64,000 nucleotides of DNA from Amphirosellinia nigrospora. Its lineage: Eukaryota > Ascomycota > Sordariomycetes > Xylariales > Xylariaceae. The translations under genes were made by a program, and so were the position numbers. Below, one piece after another: positions 28,701-37,797 of the stretch; the stretch's first letter is position 1; each line of letters opens with the position of its first letter. Location: NCBI GenBank assembly GCA_004123355.1, contig SCHM01000004.1, forward strand, positions 4,987,017 through 5,051,016, written 5' to 3'. The notes beneath the pieces are model-generated. The model was given only the letters and a program-made list of their open reading frames with translations, searched no databases and had not been told where the DNA came from.

Positions 28701-30149
28701 TTTCTATTATTTTCTAGTTTTAAATATATTATTAATAAAGCTTTTTTTTTTATATTTGCTATTTTTTTATTATATATTTTTTTTTTTTATAACTTTAAAT
28801 ATAAATTTTAATACTTTAATTTTATATATTTAACTTTTTTATAATATAAATATTTAAGCTTTTTTATAAAAATAAATTCTTTATTTATAAATAAAATAAT
28901 TATTAAAAATATATATTTTAGCTTAGTTTTAGCGTGGCTTTTTAAATTGTTTTAATTTTATTTGTTAATTTATATATTATTAATAAAATTTTAATAATTA
29001 TTTAGTTTTAATAAATTATTTGTTTTTAAAAAAAAATAACTATTTTTTTTAAATTTTTTATTTATTTAATTAAATATTTTAAAAATTATTTCTATATATA
29101 AAATATAAATTTAATATATAATTTAAACTATTTTGTATTAATAATATATTTTTTAGTAAAAAGTTTTTTATTTTATTTTTAATTTAAAAAAAAGATTTTT
29201 TGTTTAATAATTTATTTAAAATAAATTTATAAATATAATAAACTTTTAATATAATTATTATATTAAAATATTATTTATAATAGTTTTTTTAATTTTTTAG
29301 TTTTATAAAAAATTTAACTTTTATAACGTTTATATTAACTTTAAATATTTTAAAAATATTAACGTTTATTATATTAAAATTATTTATAATAGTTATAATT
29401 AAATTATTGTTTTTTTATTTAATAAATATATTAATAATATATAAATTAAATAATAATAAAAATTATTATAAATTTAAAAAAATTAATAGTTATAAAAATT
29501 TTAACTTTAATAGCTATAAATTTTTAAAAATATTAATTTTTTTTAAAACTTAAACTATTAAAAAAATTAATTTTTTTTTAATTTTTATTAAAATTTATAA
29601 TAACTAATTTTAATATTTTAATTTAAAAACTAATAATTTTTTAATTATTAAATATAAATATATATTTATATTATTAAAATTAAACTAATAATTATTAATT
29701 TTTTTAAATAAATTTATATAAAAAGTTTTTTTTATTTTTTTTTATAAATTATTATATTTTTATTAAAATTAAATTTTTTATTTAAACATAAAAAATTATT
29801 AATAATAAATAATTTTTAAATAATAATAAATAAAATTATTTATTTTTTATTTTTTATTATATTTAATTAAGTTTTTTATTATAATTATTTTTAATTAATA
29901 TTATAAAATAAAATAAATAATAAAAATAGTTTTTTTTTACCGTAGAATTTATATTTATTTTATTATATTCGGTATTTTATTATTCTCGGTTTAATATATA
30001 TTTAAGCTTAAGCTTATATTTTATTTAGTTAATTTAAAAATTATAAATAAAATATTTAGCTAGCTATTTTAATAAAAAAAGTTTCCGGGCTTATAACCTA
30101 CTAAAATAAAAATATATAAACGTATTATTTAGCTACTTAACTATATAAT

Positions 30150-30634
30150 AAAGTAGGTAGGATGACCTATTTATATATACGATGGATGCCTTGTGCCTTT
30201 GTATAGTACCTGTGGTGACTCTTTGACCTAGTATTACTTTAGCACTGATTACCACTTATAAGACTGAGATAGTTGTACAAAGATATCGTGAGTCTCAGTT
30301 AGTTACGTAAAGCTGAGCTCGAATACCAAGACACCTAGTTTCCGGCTATACAGGTCTTTATTCAGGTCTGCGGAGGTCCGCGAAGCTGTAGGAAAGATAG
30401 AAGGAAATTCGAGTATAGAAGGGCACGAAGTCTTCCCTCGTGGAGAAAAACCTTAGATCTTCATGGCCCCTTTGGCACCATAGTTGCTGATTATCCAATT
30501 TAAACTATTTCCAAGCCCTCTAGCTGAGCCCTTGTAGCGCCCTTGTTCTTCTAACCCTTTATCTTCTTTCTATTCCACACAAGTGAAATGTTAGGCCCTC
30601 TAAATGCCGAAAATTCTTGTTTGAACCAGTTGTA
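30150..30634. other. Left margin of the gene island, no gene seen
   Basis: Composition returns from A/T-only to ordinary sequence over about 50 bp around 30150-30180. No reading frame of interest on either strand. A short stretch near 30350-30395 (CAGGTCTGCGGAGGTC) faintly recalls the GGTCTG minisatellites but is too short to assign. Confidence 0.6.
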
Positions 30635-31707
30635 TCAACCCCCCAAAACAATCAAAAGAGACAGCCCTCCAGCTATGAAAACATAGGTCGAGGGTTTCCA
30701 TGACCTGCGTTGGTTGCTGTTATTGGGAATAGAAGATGATGTCGGTGTTGGTGACGAAGGTGTTTACGGCTGCCATGGTAGATGGCCAAGTTATCGAGCC
30801 TGTCGAATAGTCACCAATGCCATAGCAGCAGACATGTTGGGCGCGTAACTAGCACGAGAAGAGGGGTGCGGTAGCGGTGATAGAAACATGATTGGTTCCG
30901 TAAGAGATTGTTGTACACCCGATGTAAGGGTAGGGGGATCTATCGTACATTCAGCGACGGACTGGTTGTTGTCCGTAAGGTAGTTGAACGAAATAGGTGG
31001 TAGATTGTCGTAGATGGACAAATCCCTTGCCCTTGGTTGTGAGCTCTAATGTAGGATTTGTTAGACTCAGACATCTGGACTGAGAGCAACGAGTGAAATA
31101 TATTGTCAGCTACTTACCTCCTCTAGTCGGCCAGTCTCAGGCCAGTTGCGAATCTTCCTGTCATACGGGTCGTCGTCGCATGTCGGGGTGTACCGTTTTC
31201 CAAAAAACACAAGGCTAGGCATCCTAAATATTTTGCATATTCTGGTTTTTGGAATTGCTCGCAAATACAGTTTAGAAAGTCTGGGTCTAGCTTTGGGCAC
31301 GCACGAATAGCACCCGTAAGCTGGCACTTGGTACAATCCGGTGAGCTTCGACTTCTAAAAAGTATGACATCCCGTGGAGTTAAGCAAACCTGGTCTGCCG
31401 CGGTCGGGTTGGTTTCCCATTGGTCATAGTTGTCGTATCGGGAACCCCGGCTGTAATAGGAGTCCCGACAAATTTCCATGTCTCTGTGGTTCGTTTGAAC
31501 GACACATTCCATAAGACTTGATAACGAATTCTGATTTGCTAAACATGTATACTCTGTTTGCCACGTGCCATCGGCCTGGCAAGTGGCAACATCTCGTGTC
31601 AAGGCTTTACACTGCGGCCGGTGAGCAACTGTGATCTGAAGAAAGTATAAGAATATAATGACTGGAATCATTTTGAAGGGATTCGATCGTTGGGGAGGCA
31701 AGTTCAT
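30635..31707 (-). pseudogene. Secreted Cys-rich, likely membrane-anchored protein (broken)
   Basis: Family not recognised; a CFEM-like or effector-type surface protein is possible. The start is the ATG at 31707 (another in-frame ATG at 31671). A hydrophobic signal peptide, MIPVIIFLYFLQITVA, is followed by a Cys-rich ectodomain with 13 cysteines, including CTKC and CIC spacings. A one-base loss in the T run read from 31207 to 31202 shifts the frame; past it, the -1 frame continues with KRYTPTCDDDPYDRKIRNW up to a clean GTAAGT donor. The intron (31046-31117, branch CTAAC, acceptor ATTAG) joins in phase to a second exon of about 85 codons. That exon's frame runs on past two TAA codons (30791-30793, 30764-30766) into a Ser/Thr/Pro-rich stretch and a hydrophobic segment, YVFIAGGLSLLIVLGG, ending at TGA 30635. 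Both TAAs could be CAA changed by RIP. The inferred type I membrane topology rests on reading through these breaks. Confidence 0.7.
31046..31117 (-). other. Intron of the Cys-rich pseudogene
   Basis: 72 nt, donor GTAAGT, branch TCTAAC (complement of 31060-31065), acceptor TACATTAG. Phase 0 on both sides. It supports gene structure despite the broken frame. Confidence 0.6.
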
Positions 31708-32515
31708 CAAATTATACAGTAAGAAAAAAAACGGACAACGGATACAAATTGGGAAGACTGAATATCAGAGAACTTGCAGGATACTCATGGTGGTTGTTAT
31801 ACGCATAAAAATCCTTGTTGGATAAAATAGGGGTCACGATTACAGAGCCGCATGAGCCTTGTCCTTCGGCAAGCATTGACATTTTGCTTACACCAGACAT
31901 GGGGCTTTTCAGATTTCGATTGAGCCTCACGATGAAACACGAGACTGCTCTGCTAGCTTCGGATAAACATGTTAGCATGGAAACATATGTCGATCTGGAT
32001 ACAGCGAGGCGCCAAAATCACGTATACATGGAGTTGATATGTATTTGAGTGGGGAGGTGTGGTAAGTACTAAATGCGATACTACCTACTCGCCAACTTCA
32101 AATTATATCACCTGCCGAATACAGAATTCATCGACCCCATAAGGTTGAATGAGATATTACTAGCTATGTCAAATGACTCACCAAAACACTGGCAACTCTC
32201 GAGGTTTTGCTTGCTATCTCCCAGCTGACTAAAATTTGGACTGTCGTATTCGTGGGGGTGCTAATCAGGACATTCACCCCTGCATCCTGTTAGTTGTCAG
32301 AGCGGCAGGCTATAGAAGGATGTGTCATTGCGCAGCACCCTAATGATGCAGGAACGAGTGTCGAAAGTTGAGCAACTATGAGAGGTATTCGTTCGGTGAG
32401 GCGGAGTGGGTACTGCTTGACCACTTGCAAGCCCTCAATTGCCGCGCTGAGCTTGACGAAACCACACGATGTAGCCCTGTGCTTACTTTGCTTGCTGATT
32501 AGCTATGTAAAGTGA
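31708..32515. other. Intergenic, no gene seen
   Basis: Ordinary-composition sequence upstream of the Cys-rich pseudogene. The frames on it are short, overlap on both strands and show no protein family. Confidence 0.5.
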
Positions 32516-32545
32516 GGCGAACCTCGGGCTTGCTCGGGATTCGCC
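32516..32545. repeat. Imperfect 14 bp inverted repeat
   Basis: GGCGAACCTCGGGC pairs with GCTCGGGATTCGCC, 11 of 14 positions, with the outer GGCGAA/TTCGCC perfect. It could be a transposon end, a regulator site or chance. Confidence 0.35.
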
Positions 32546-32569
32546 AATAACAGAATTGTTGCACTTTCA

Positions 32570-32851
32570 TTGAAGACATATCTTCCACTTAAATATTACA
32601 TTGGGGAAATCGGATATGACTGGATGCTTGCGGTTGAAAGGATGACCAAAAGCCATCTCGAAATGTTTCAAATTTACAACAGGTTCGCCTCCACGACTCA
32701 GCAGAAGGACAGCTCGGGGAGCTTGGTAAACGAGGGAACTCTTCAAGCCTTGATTAGAGTGTCATACTTAGCACATACTCTGCACTCAGTAAATCGATAT
32801 CTTTTTCATGCAAAGCAGCGAGCCCACATGAGGTACAGATCGACAGGATGA
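32570..32851 (+). CDS. Unrecognised open frame, possible exon remnant
   Basis: 93 codons open from a TTG; the first ATG lies inside. The product is mildly hydrophilic with no signal peptide, membrane segment or known motif. The frame runs into the left arm of the inverted repeat at 32833. The composition is compatible with coding DNA, but nothing else supports a gene. It may be part of a degraded gene whose other exons are gone, or chance. Confidence 0.2.
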   Translation: MKTYLPLKYYIGEIGYDWMLAVERMTKSHLEMFQIYNRFASTTQQKDSSGSLVNEGTLQALIRVSYLAHTLHSVNRYLFHAKQRAHMRYRSTG

Positions 32852-33042
32852 TAATTGGTAGCTCCACCACAAGGCTGCCTATACTATTTGGGTAGATATT
32901 TGTCTGTTGATCAGTCCCGCAGCGCTTTTGTCACTCAACCGCCCCTGTTCGGCAAGTAGATTCAGAAAACATCACACCAAATTCCCCTGCCAGTACAAAG
33001 CCCTAGCGTGGAGCTAACAATTATCATCCTGTAGACCTGTAC
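32833..33042. repeat. 210 bp unit with 35 bp terminal inverted repeats
   Basis: 32833-32867 and the reverse complement of 33008-33042 agree at 32 of 35 positions (both start GTACAG and end TAGCTCCAC), around a 140 bp centre. This is MITE-like. No target-site duplication is visible directly outside the arms, and no coding content is present. Confidence 0.6.
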
Positions 33043-33146
33043 TTACACTATACCGAAAACCTCCGTTGAAAAGGTAGCTTCTGACTCGTGCACTGCCACG
33101 TTCAGAGCCCTGCGGGAGGTGAGGGGCAGCATGTTATCATATGCGG

Positions 33147-33245
33147 CTGCCAGAAACAGGGATCTAGACACACCAGCCAAACAAAGAGACTCCGTGTATA
33201 TAACGTTATAGTTACATAGAGCCCACGGAGATGGCTTCAATGGTT
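33147..33245 (+). repeat. Repeat B, less mutated copy
   Basis: About 95 bp shared with 40707-40803, recognisable by AACAGGGATC, AAACAAAGA and ATATAGTTAC. This copy has the C and G bases that the other copy has lost. It lies in a 450 bp stretch (33043-33500) with overlapping short frames but no protein family, probably the remnant of a transposon end. Confidence 0.6.
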
Positions 33246-33851
33246 CGCGGTCCGTGACAGATGCGGTGACCAATGGGGAAGGCTGTCAGACTAGATAGTC
33301 TGATGTGGCGCCTTCGAGAACCCTGCCATGCATAGCCCTGTATGAGCCTGGGCGGTAATGCACCGCCAAGGGATAGCGTGAGCATGTAGGGCGAGCACCA
33401 GACGACGACAACAACATATTGGCTTTCTTTCCGGCTGAGGGTCGGCACGAAGCGTATGCCCCTCCAGAGGTTGAAAACCCTCAAAGGAAAACGAAACTGT
33501 GATTTTCGCGGCGTAGATGCCCTAGCACTGAAAGCGATGTTAAATATAATATTTATTTATGCCCGTAGATATTGTTTATATCTAGTTTTTTATTCAAAGC
33601 TCCAAGATTCAATTATCTACTCAAGTATGCTTTTTAATTCTTATAATTGGCATAATAATTGTGCAATGTACCTCTCCTTGTATATGGCCATCCCCCTGCA
33701 ATAGTGGGGTCAGCTTTTACTAGGGGGGTAGGGAGGAGTTGATCTGTAAAAACATGTGCGCTGGACAGATGTGAGAGACAAGGGTATTACACTTCATGTT
33801 GATATAATTTGCCGCTGCATTCATGAAATGTTTATGACCCTGTACATCTCA
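33246..33851. other. Intergenic, no gene seen
   Basis: Downstream of the CorA-like pseudogene. 33500-33700 is AT-richer. No family is recognised on either strand. Confidence 0.5.
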
Positions 33852-35633
33852 TCAAAGCCTTGCCCCGGAAATACTTGTATCTAAACTAGGAATGGTTTGG
33901 GTGATCTTCGCCTTCCTCTTTCTCGACATAATTGCCCAAGTTGATTGGATTACAATTGTTAACGTGACCGTGACCAAGACATAGATCCAGCTCCATGGAG
34001 ATACACTTGGTTTCGTCGCATCCGAGAAATTGAAAAAACGTCATAGAAAAGAAAGTCTGCGATACTAGTAAGTTCGTAATCTCCCTGTATCTCTTAAATC
34101 ACTCACAGCTGTGAAGGTAGGAGGTAGAAATAGGATAGTCATAATAGCAATAACTTGCATAGCCGCGCTATCCTGTGCAGTTGCAATTGCAATGCTTCGA
34201 GAATCCTTGGCAATTTGGATCATTAACTCATTATCCTGACGAGTAACTTCAGCTATAGTCCGCATTGCTTCGTTTTCTTTGCGAGTTTCTTCCGCAATAT
34301 TGCGGGATGCTCGAGCAATGTCTATGTCCGTCAAGTTAAATTGAGACGCAATGAGACAGTAGACCTATTCTCGTTAGTCGATGCCCTTTGACTAAGAACT
34401 GTGAGTGCATTACGGTTTGATTTTGTGCTGTAGCACGCTCTGTCAGATAATTACAGCGCGCTACCAGTCCAAGGTACCAGCTTCGAATGCCCTCCAACTT
34501 CAAGATAATATTGTTTTGGTCGTCAGCCATAGCACCACTGTGTCCGTCTTCCCTATGCTGTTCCTGTATCTCACCAAGAAGTAATTCTGTAGTTTTTCTC
34601 ATACGGTCTACAAGGTATACTCCAGTTTCTGCCTGCAGCTTGAGGATGCGAACCTGCTGAGGAAGCTGCTTAGGTCACGCGTGATAGAGATCAGATCCAG
34701 GCTCTTCCAGTCTTGAGGACTCGTACCTTGTACCTCGTGCGGAAAATTGAATTGTCTCATTCCAGTGATCGCTTCGATTGAATGAAGTTGACCCTGTAGT
34801 TTCCCAACTGTCTCGTTAAACCACTGTGCTTGCAGTTCCATAGCTACTGTAGGGATCACCATCGGCCCATATGGATGAGAAGGCATGGAGGCTAAAAATT
34901 GAAACATGTTCGAGACCACCCAAGGTTCGGCTCCAAAGATTAATATACGGCTCTTGCCGGTACTGATGCTGAATGTAAGGGCTATTGAGAAGCCGAATAT
35001 GCTCTGTTCTGCTGGATGACGTACTCTAGGCTATGATTTAGTGAATCCTTTCAAGATCGACGTGCTACATACGTGCGTTCTCCCACCCTTGTTATTGGTT
35101 CTACTTTCAGGTGAGATGGAACTGGAAAACATCGCCAAACCTGTGCTGAGAATGTGAAGGAATGACGGAGCGAGATTGAATAATGTGGCGATACGTTCGA
35201 ATAAGTTTTTGAGATAGGTAGCGGTAATTTCCCGTTATTTGCCGCACTACTATTCGTAAAGGCCCTGTAAAGTTTAACGTCTTCTTTTGCGGAAGACTTA
35301 AGCCTCGTACATAACACAAACATCAGGTTGAGTCTGCATCGCGTCAGTGGATAATAATTAACATCAATATTTTGGACTTCAGGGAATGTCCATGCAGACT
35401 ATACCTTCTCCAGATTGTCCAAATATTCATTGATATCTCTCATCGAACTTATGACCTTCGGGCTTTGTATGAGAAGAGGATTGAAAGACTAGGATGTGGT
35501 TAATGTTATCCACCATCAACGCCTTAGCTTATCATACTTGAATTGAAGATTCAAACGTAAGGCACTGATGAATCTCGCCGAAGATACCTTGCTTCTCAGC
35601 GAGACAGGTAGAGAGCCATGCCCATTCCGACAT
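33852..35633 (-). pseudogene. Fungal CorA-like membrane protein (broken)
   Basis: The C-terminal half is diagnostic of the fungal CorA-like family: a coiled stretch with IARASRNIAEETRK and similar repeats, then the first membrane helix IAIMTILFLPPTFTA running across an intron into TFFSMTFFQF, then a second helix, WIYVLVTVTLTIVIQSTWAI, and a basic tail ending at TGA 33852. The TFFSM stretch takes the place of the GMN loop of true Mg2+ channels. The start is ATG 35633 (MSEWAWLSTCL). Three introns can be read: 35489-35537, 34365-34413 and 34057-34106, all GT-AG, 49-50 nt, phase 0. Breaks: TAG at 35399-35401 (CAG-to-TAG type), TGA at 35051-35053, a frame change near 35000-35050, another near 34640-34670, and one near 34024-34028 that separates the two membrane helices. 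Transport activity of the family is uncertain; many such fungal proteins lack the canonical channel signature. Confidence 0.85.
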
Positions 35634-36912
35634 TGTGATAAGAATATATGATTTTAGAATAGTGAAAACACAGAAACTAATTCCTTCAGGCTTCTAACTA
35701 GCCAGATAAAACCGGCAACAGAGTTTAGGCATAAACTTTTGTAGATTAAGGAAAATACTGGCTTGTTTGCAAACGACGAAGGAAGTGTAGTGGCTTGGCC
35801 TTCCTCACCCTTCAAATTCATGCATGTTTAATGAAGACTGCACGATCGGCGCTTAATGCAACCAAAAGCCAAACACACAGCCAAGAGTGACAGAATCATC
35901 GGCCCCACACTACTAGTAATACGGCGTACCGAGTATACAAGATTGGTTTGGTACCTATGGGCGGACCCCTTTTGGGGCAGAGTGTTGCGCAAATATTGTA
36001 TAGGCTGTGCTTTTCAAAATTATTGCATCGCTATAATATCATTCTAAATTAGAATAGAGCTTTTGAGCCAATAGCCTACGGCCCGGAACTGAAAACACCT
36101 GAACAATGTTGGGCCGACTATTTTGAACCAGGCCTGCGATTGCTGTATCACACTGGAACTAGGGTGTTGAAAACGAGCTTCTCCCCTATACGTATTCATT
36201 AAGATAAGCGGATGACAGTATGAGGTCACTGGCTAATAAGAGTTGCAGGATTATCCCAGTAAAAAGGGGTGTAGAATAACTCTACACGTTACGACTTAGC
36301 CTTATTTTAGCACGGCGTTGGTTTTCCCTATGTACTCTATTACATTGAATTTATCTAGTTGAATATGTCTAGACGATAGGTGGCTATAGGTGAGTAAAAG
36401 CTAAGGCAACTCTTAGGGTAAGCCGAAATTACTCAGGCCGGTTCGATGTGACTTAGATAAGGAAAAGATGCATTTGTACTCTGACGCAGCTGGATGACAC
36501 ATCATGCAAATAATCATGCAGTCAAAGTATTATTGCAGGTCTGCCTTGGGGGCGCGGCACTCCACTAAAGTGCAGTTATAAGCCGCTACGTAGTAACAGG
36601 TCGTATACTTAAGTCAGGCGTCACAATACCCACTTATTTCTGCACTTTTGGCCAAATTAGGTATTACGCCAAGATGGGTTAATCCTTGGCAGCTCCGGTT
36701 AAGCCCCTTTATTGAGTTTCGAGTGCTGCACGGTTCTTATAGCCGCGAGGCTCACACATGAAGTGTCTATCTATTTATAAATCAATATCTATATAAACAA
36801 GCTATAGCAAAGAAAACGATATCCGGTTTGTAGGCATAAATCTAGGGACTGCAACCATGGTGCGCTCACTTTCCGATGCAATTCTTGAGAAACCGCCAAG
36901 GCGAACGACAAA
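35634..36912. promoter_or_regulatory. Divergent spacer between CorA-like and NLR pseudogenes
   Basis: 1.28 kb without a credible gene; the short frames on it overlap each other and match nothing. It would contain both promoters. TATATAAA at 36790-36797 lies 116 bp upstream of the NLR start. CCCCTTTTGGGG, with STRE-like CCCCT, lies near 35967-35978. Functional importance is not shown. Confidence 0.45.
36790..36797 (+). promoter_or_regulatory. TATA box of the NLR pseudogene
   Basis: TATATAAA, 116 bp upstream of ATG 36913; spacing fits a fungal core promoter with a short 5' leader. Confidence 0.4.
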
Positions 36913-36992
36913 ATGTCACCAAAACCACCCACCGCATCAGGGCTCAGGATCTTGTACCCGCCCAACAAAGGCAACACCAATCAAAGTTTAGA

Positions 36993-37036
36993 GTGTGTAA
37001 TATGCGCTGTAGTTTTCATCTGCTGACATACCGAAG
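36993..37036 (+). other. First intron of the NLR pseudogene
   Basis: 44 nt, donor GTGTGT, branch CTGAC (37023-37027), acceptor CGAAG. Splicing restores the typical DIIAIHGIGA start of the esterase domain, which supports both the intron and the chosen ATG. Confidence 0.55.
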
Positions 37037-37734
37037 TATCATTGCAATCCACGGCATTGGGGCCGACGCCGATAGAACATGGACTGGGAGAGGGCCGGCC
37101 GGTGAGACGGTGAATTGGCTTGCAGATTCCAACATGCTTCCAAAAGCCCTTCCCAATGCCCGCATAATGCGTTTTGGCTACGAATCTAATTGGTTTGGTG
37201 CTCGTGAAGATGCGGCTGAGGACGCGCATCCACCTAAGAAAACATTCGTGTCCCAGGTAGCTAATATGCTACTTGAAGAGCTAGAATGGTACCGCCGAGT
37301 AGGTCGAGCACTTCAATCGCAAACTCAGCCTTGCTGACAAGTATTCAAAGGGTATTACTTGCCCCATCATCTTCATTGCGCATAGTTACGGTGGTCTTGT
37401 CCTCATTCAAGCTCTTCGGTCCTCATTCGACCGCCAGGAGAAGTGGTTGAATCCTTTTGGACATACTGCAGGCCTAGTTTTCTTTGGGACGCCGTTTAGG
37501 GGACGCCAAGGTCTTTCTCTGGGGCAAATGGTAGAATTAATTGCAGAAGCTGATCCGGAAATTACGGTTTATGAGGACACTATGGCGCTTTCCGTGGAAG
37601 AGAACCCGTATCTCGAAGATATAGTGTTTCGATTTACGGAAACTCGCCTAGATCGACCGATACCAATAAGTTGCTTTTATGAGACAATGCCAAGCCCTGT
37701 GGGTCGGGTTCTAAGGAATAGTCGTGTAAAAGAT

Positions 37735-37797
37735 GTAAGTTGCTCTTTCTTCAACATACCAGCCGACTCCTCCATTATCGATCTAATATTAATCTAG
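37735..37797 (+). other. Second intron of the NLR pseudogene
   Basis: 63 nt, GTAAGT donor, CTAAT branch-like sequence, ATCTAG acceptor. The frame after it needs a further one-base shift at about 37816 to reach SACLDTSKGIERKPLERNH, the conserved link between SesB and NACHT. Confidence 0.6.

Larger units (their letters stand above)
6860..30150. repeat. RIP-saturated AT block, centre-left
   Basis: 23 kb of A/T-only style sequence with no surviving gene. Resolved inside: a partial repeat A end (7660-7850), a plus-strand repeat A (13680-15310), a candidate LTR-bounded unit (16805-23836) and a repeat pair around 27.8 and 28.6 kb. Patches with more surviving G/C (about 8560-8760, 23690-23780, 27780-28070) may be younger or less mutated. 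Elsewhere in the block (7850-13680, 15310-16805, 23840-27800, 28700-30150) I see only degenerate A/T sequence. Confidence 0.9.

Noticed and set aside
1-30150. Mitochondrial or organellar insertion as cause of the AT-richness
   Set aside because: CpA/TpG depletion, inverted transposon copies and target-site duplications fit RIP-mutated nuclear repeats, and no mitochondrial gene is recognisable.
31815-32048. 77-codon plus-strand frame upstream of the Cys-rich gene
   Set aside because: Overlaps an opposite-strand frame of similar length, no signal, motif or intron support.
33043-33484. Two overlapping minus-strand frames of 76 and 90 codons
   Set aside because: Mutually overlapping, no recognisable domain, and they span repeat B; more likely transposon remnant than genes.
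34615-34670. An intron to explain the frame change in the CorA-like gene at this place
   Set aside because: The only GT...AG pair between the two frames would leave an intron of about 21 nt, too short for fungal splicing; an indel is the better explanation.
35856-36229. Short frames in the divergent spacer
   Set aside because: Overlap on both strands, no protein-like features.
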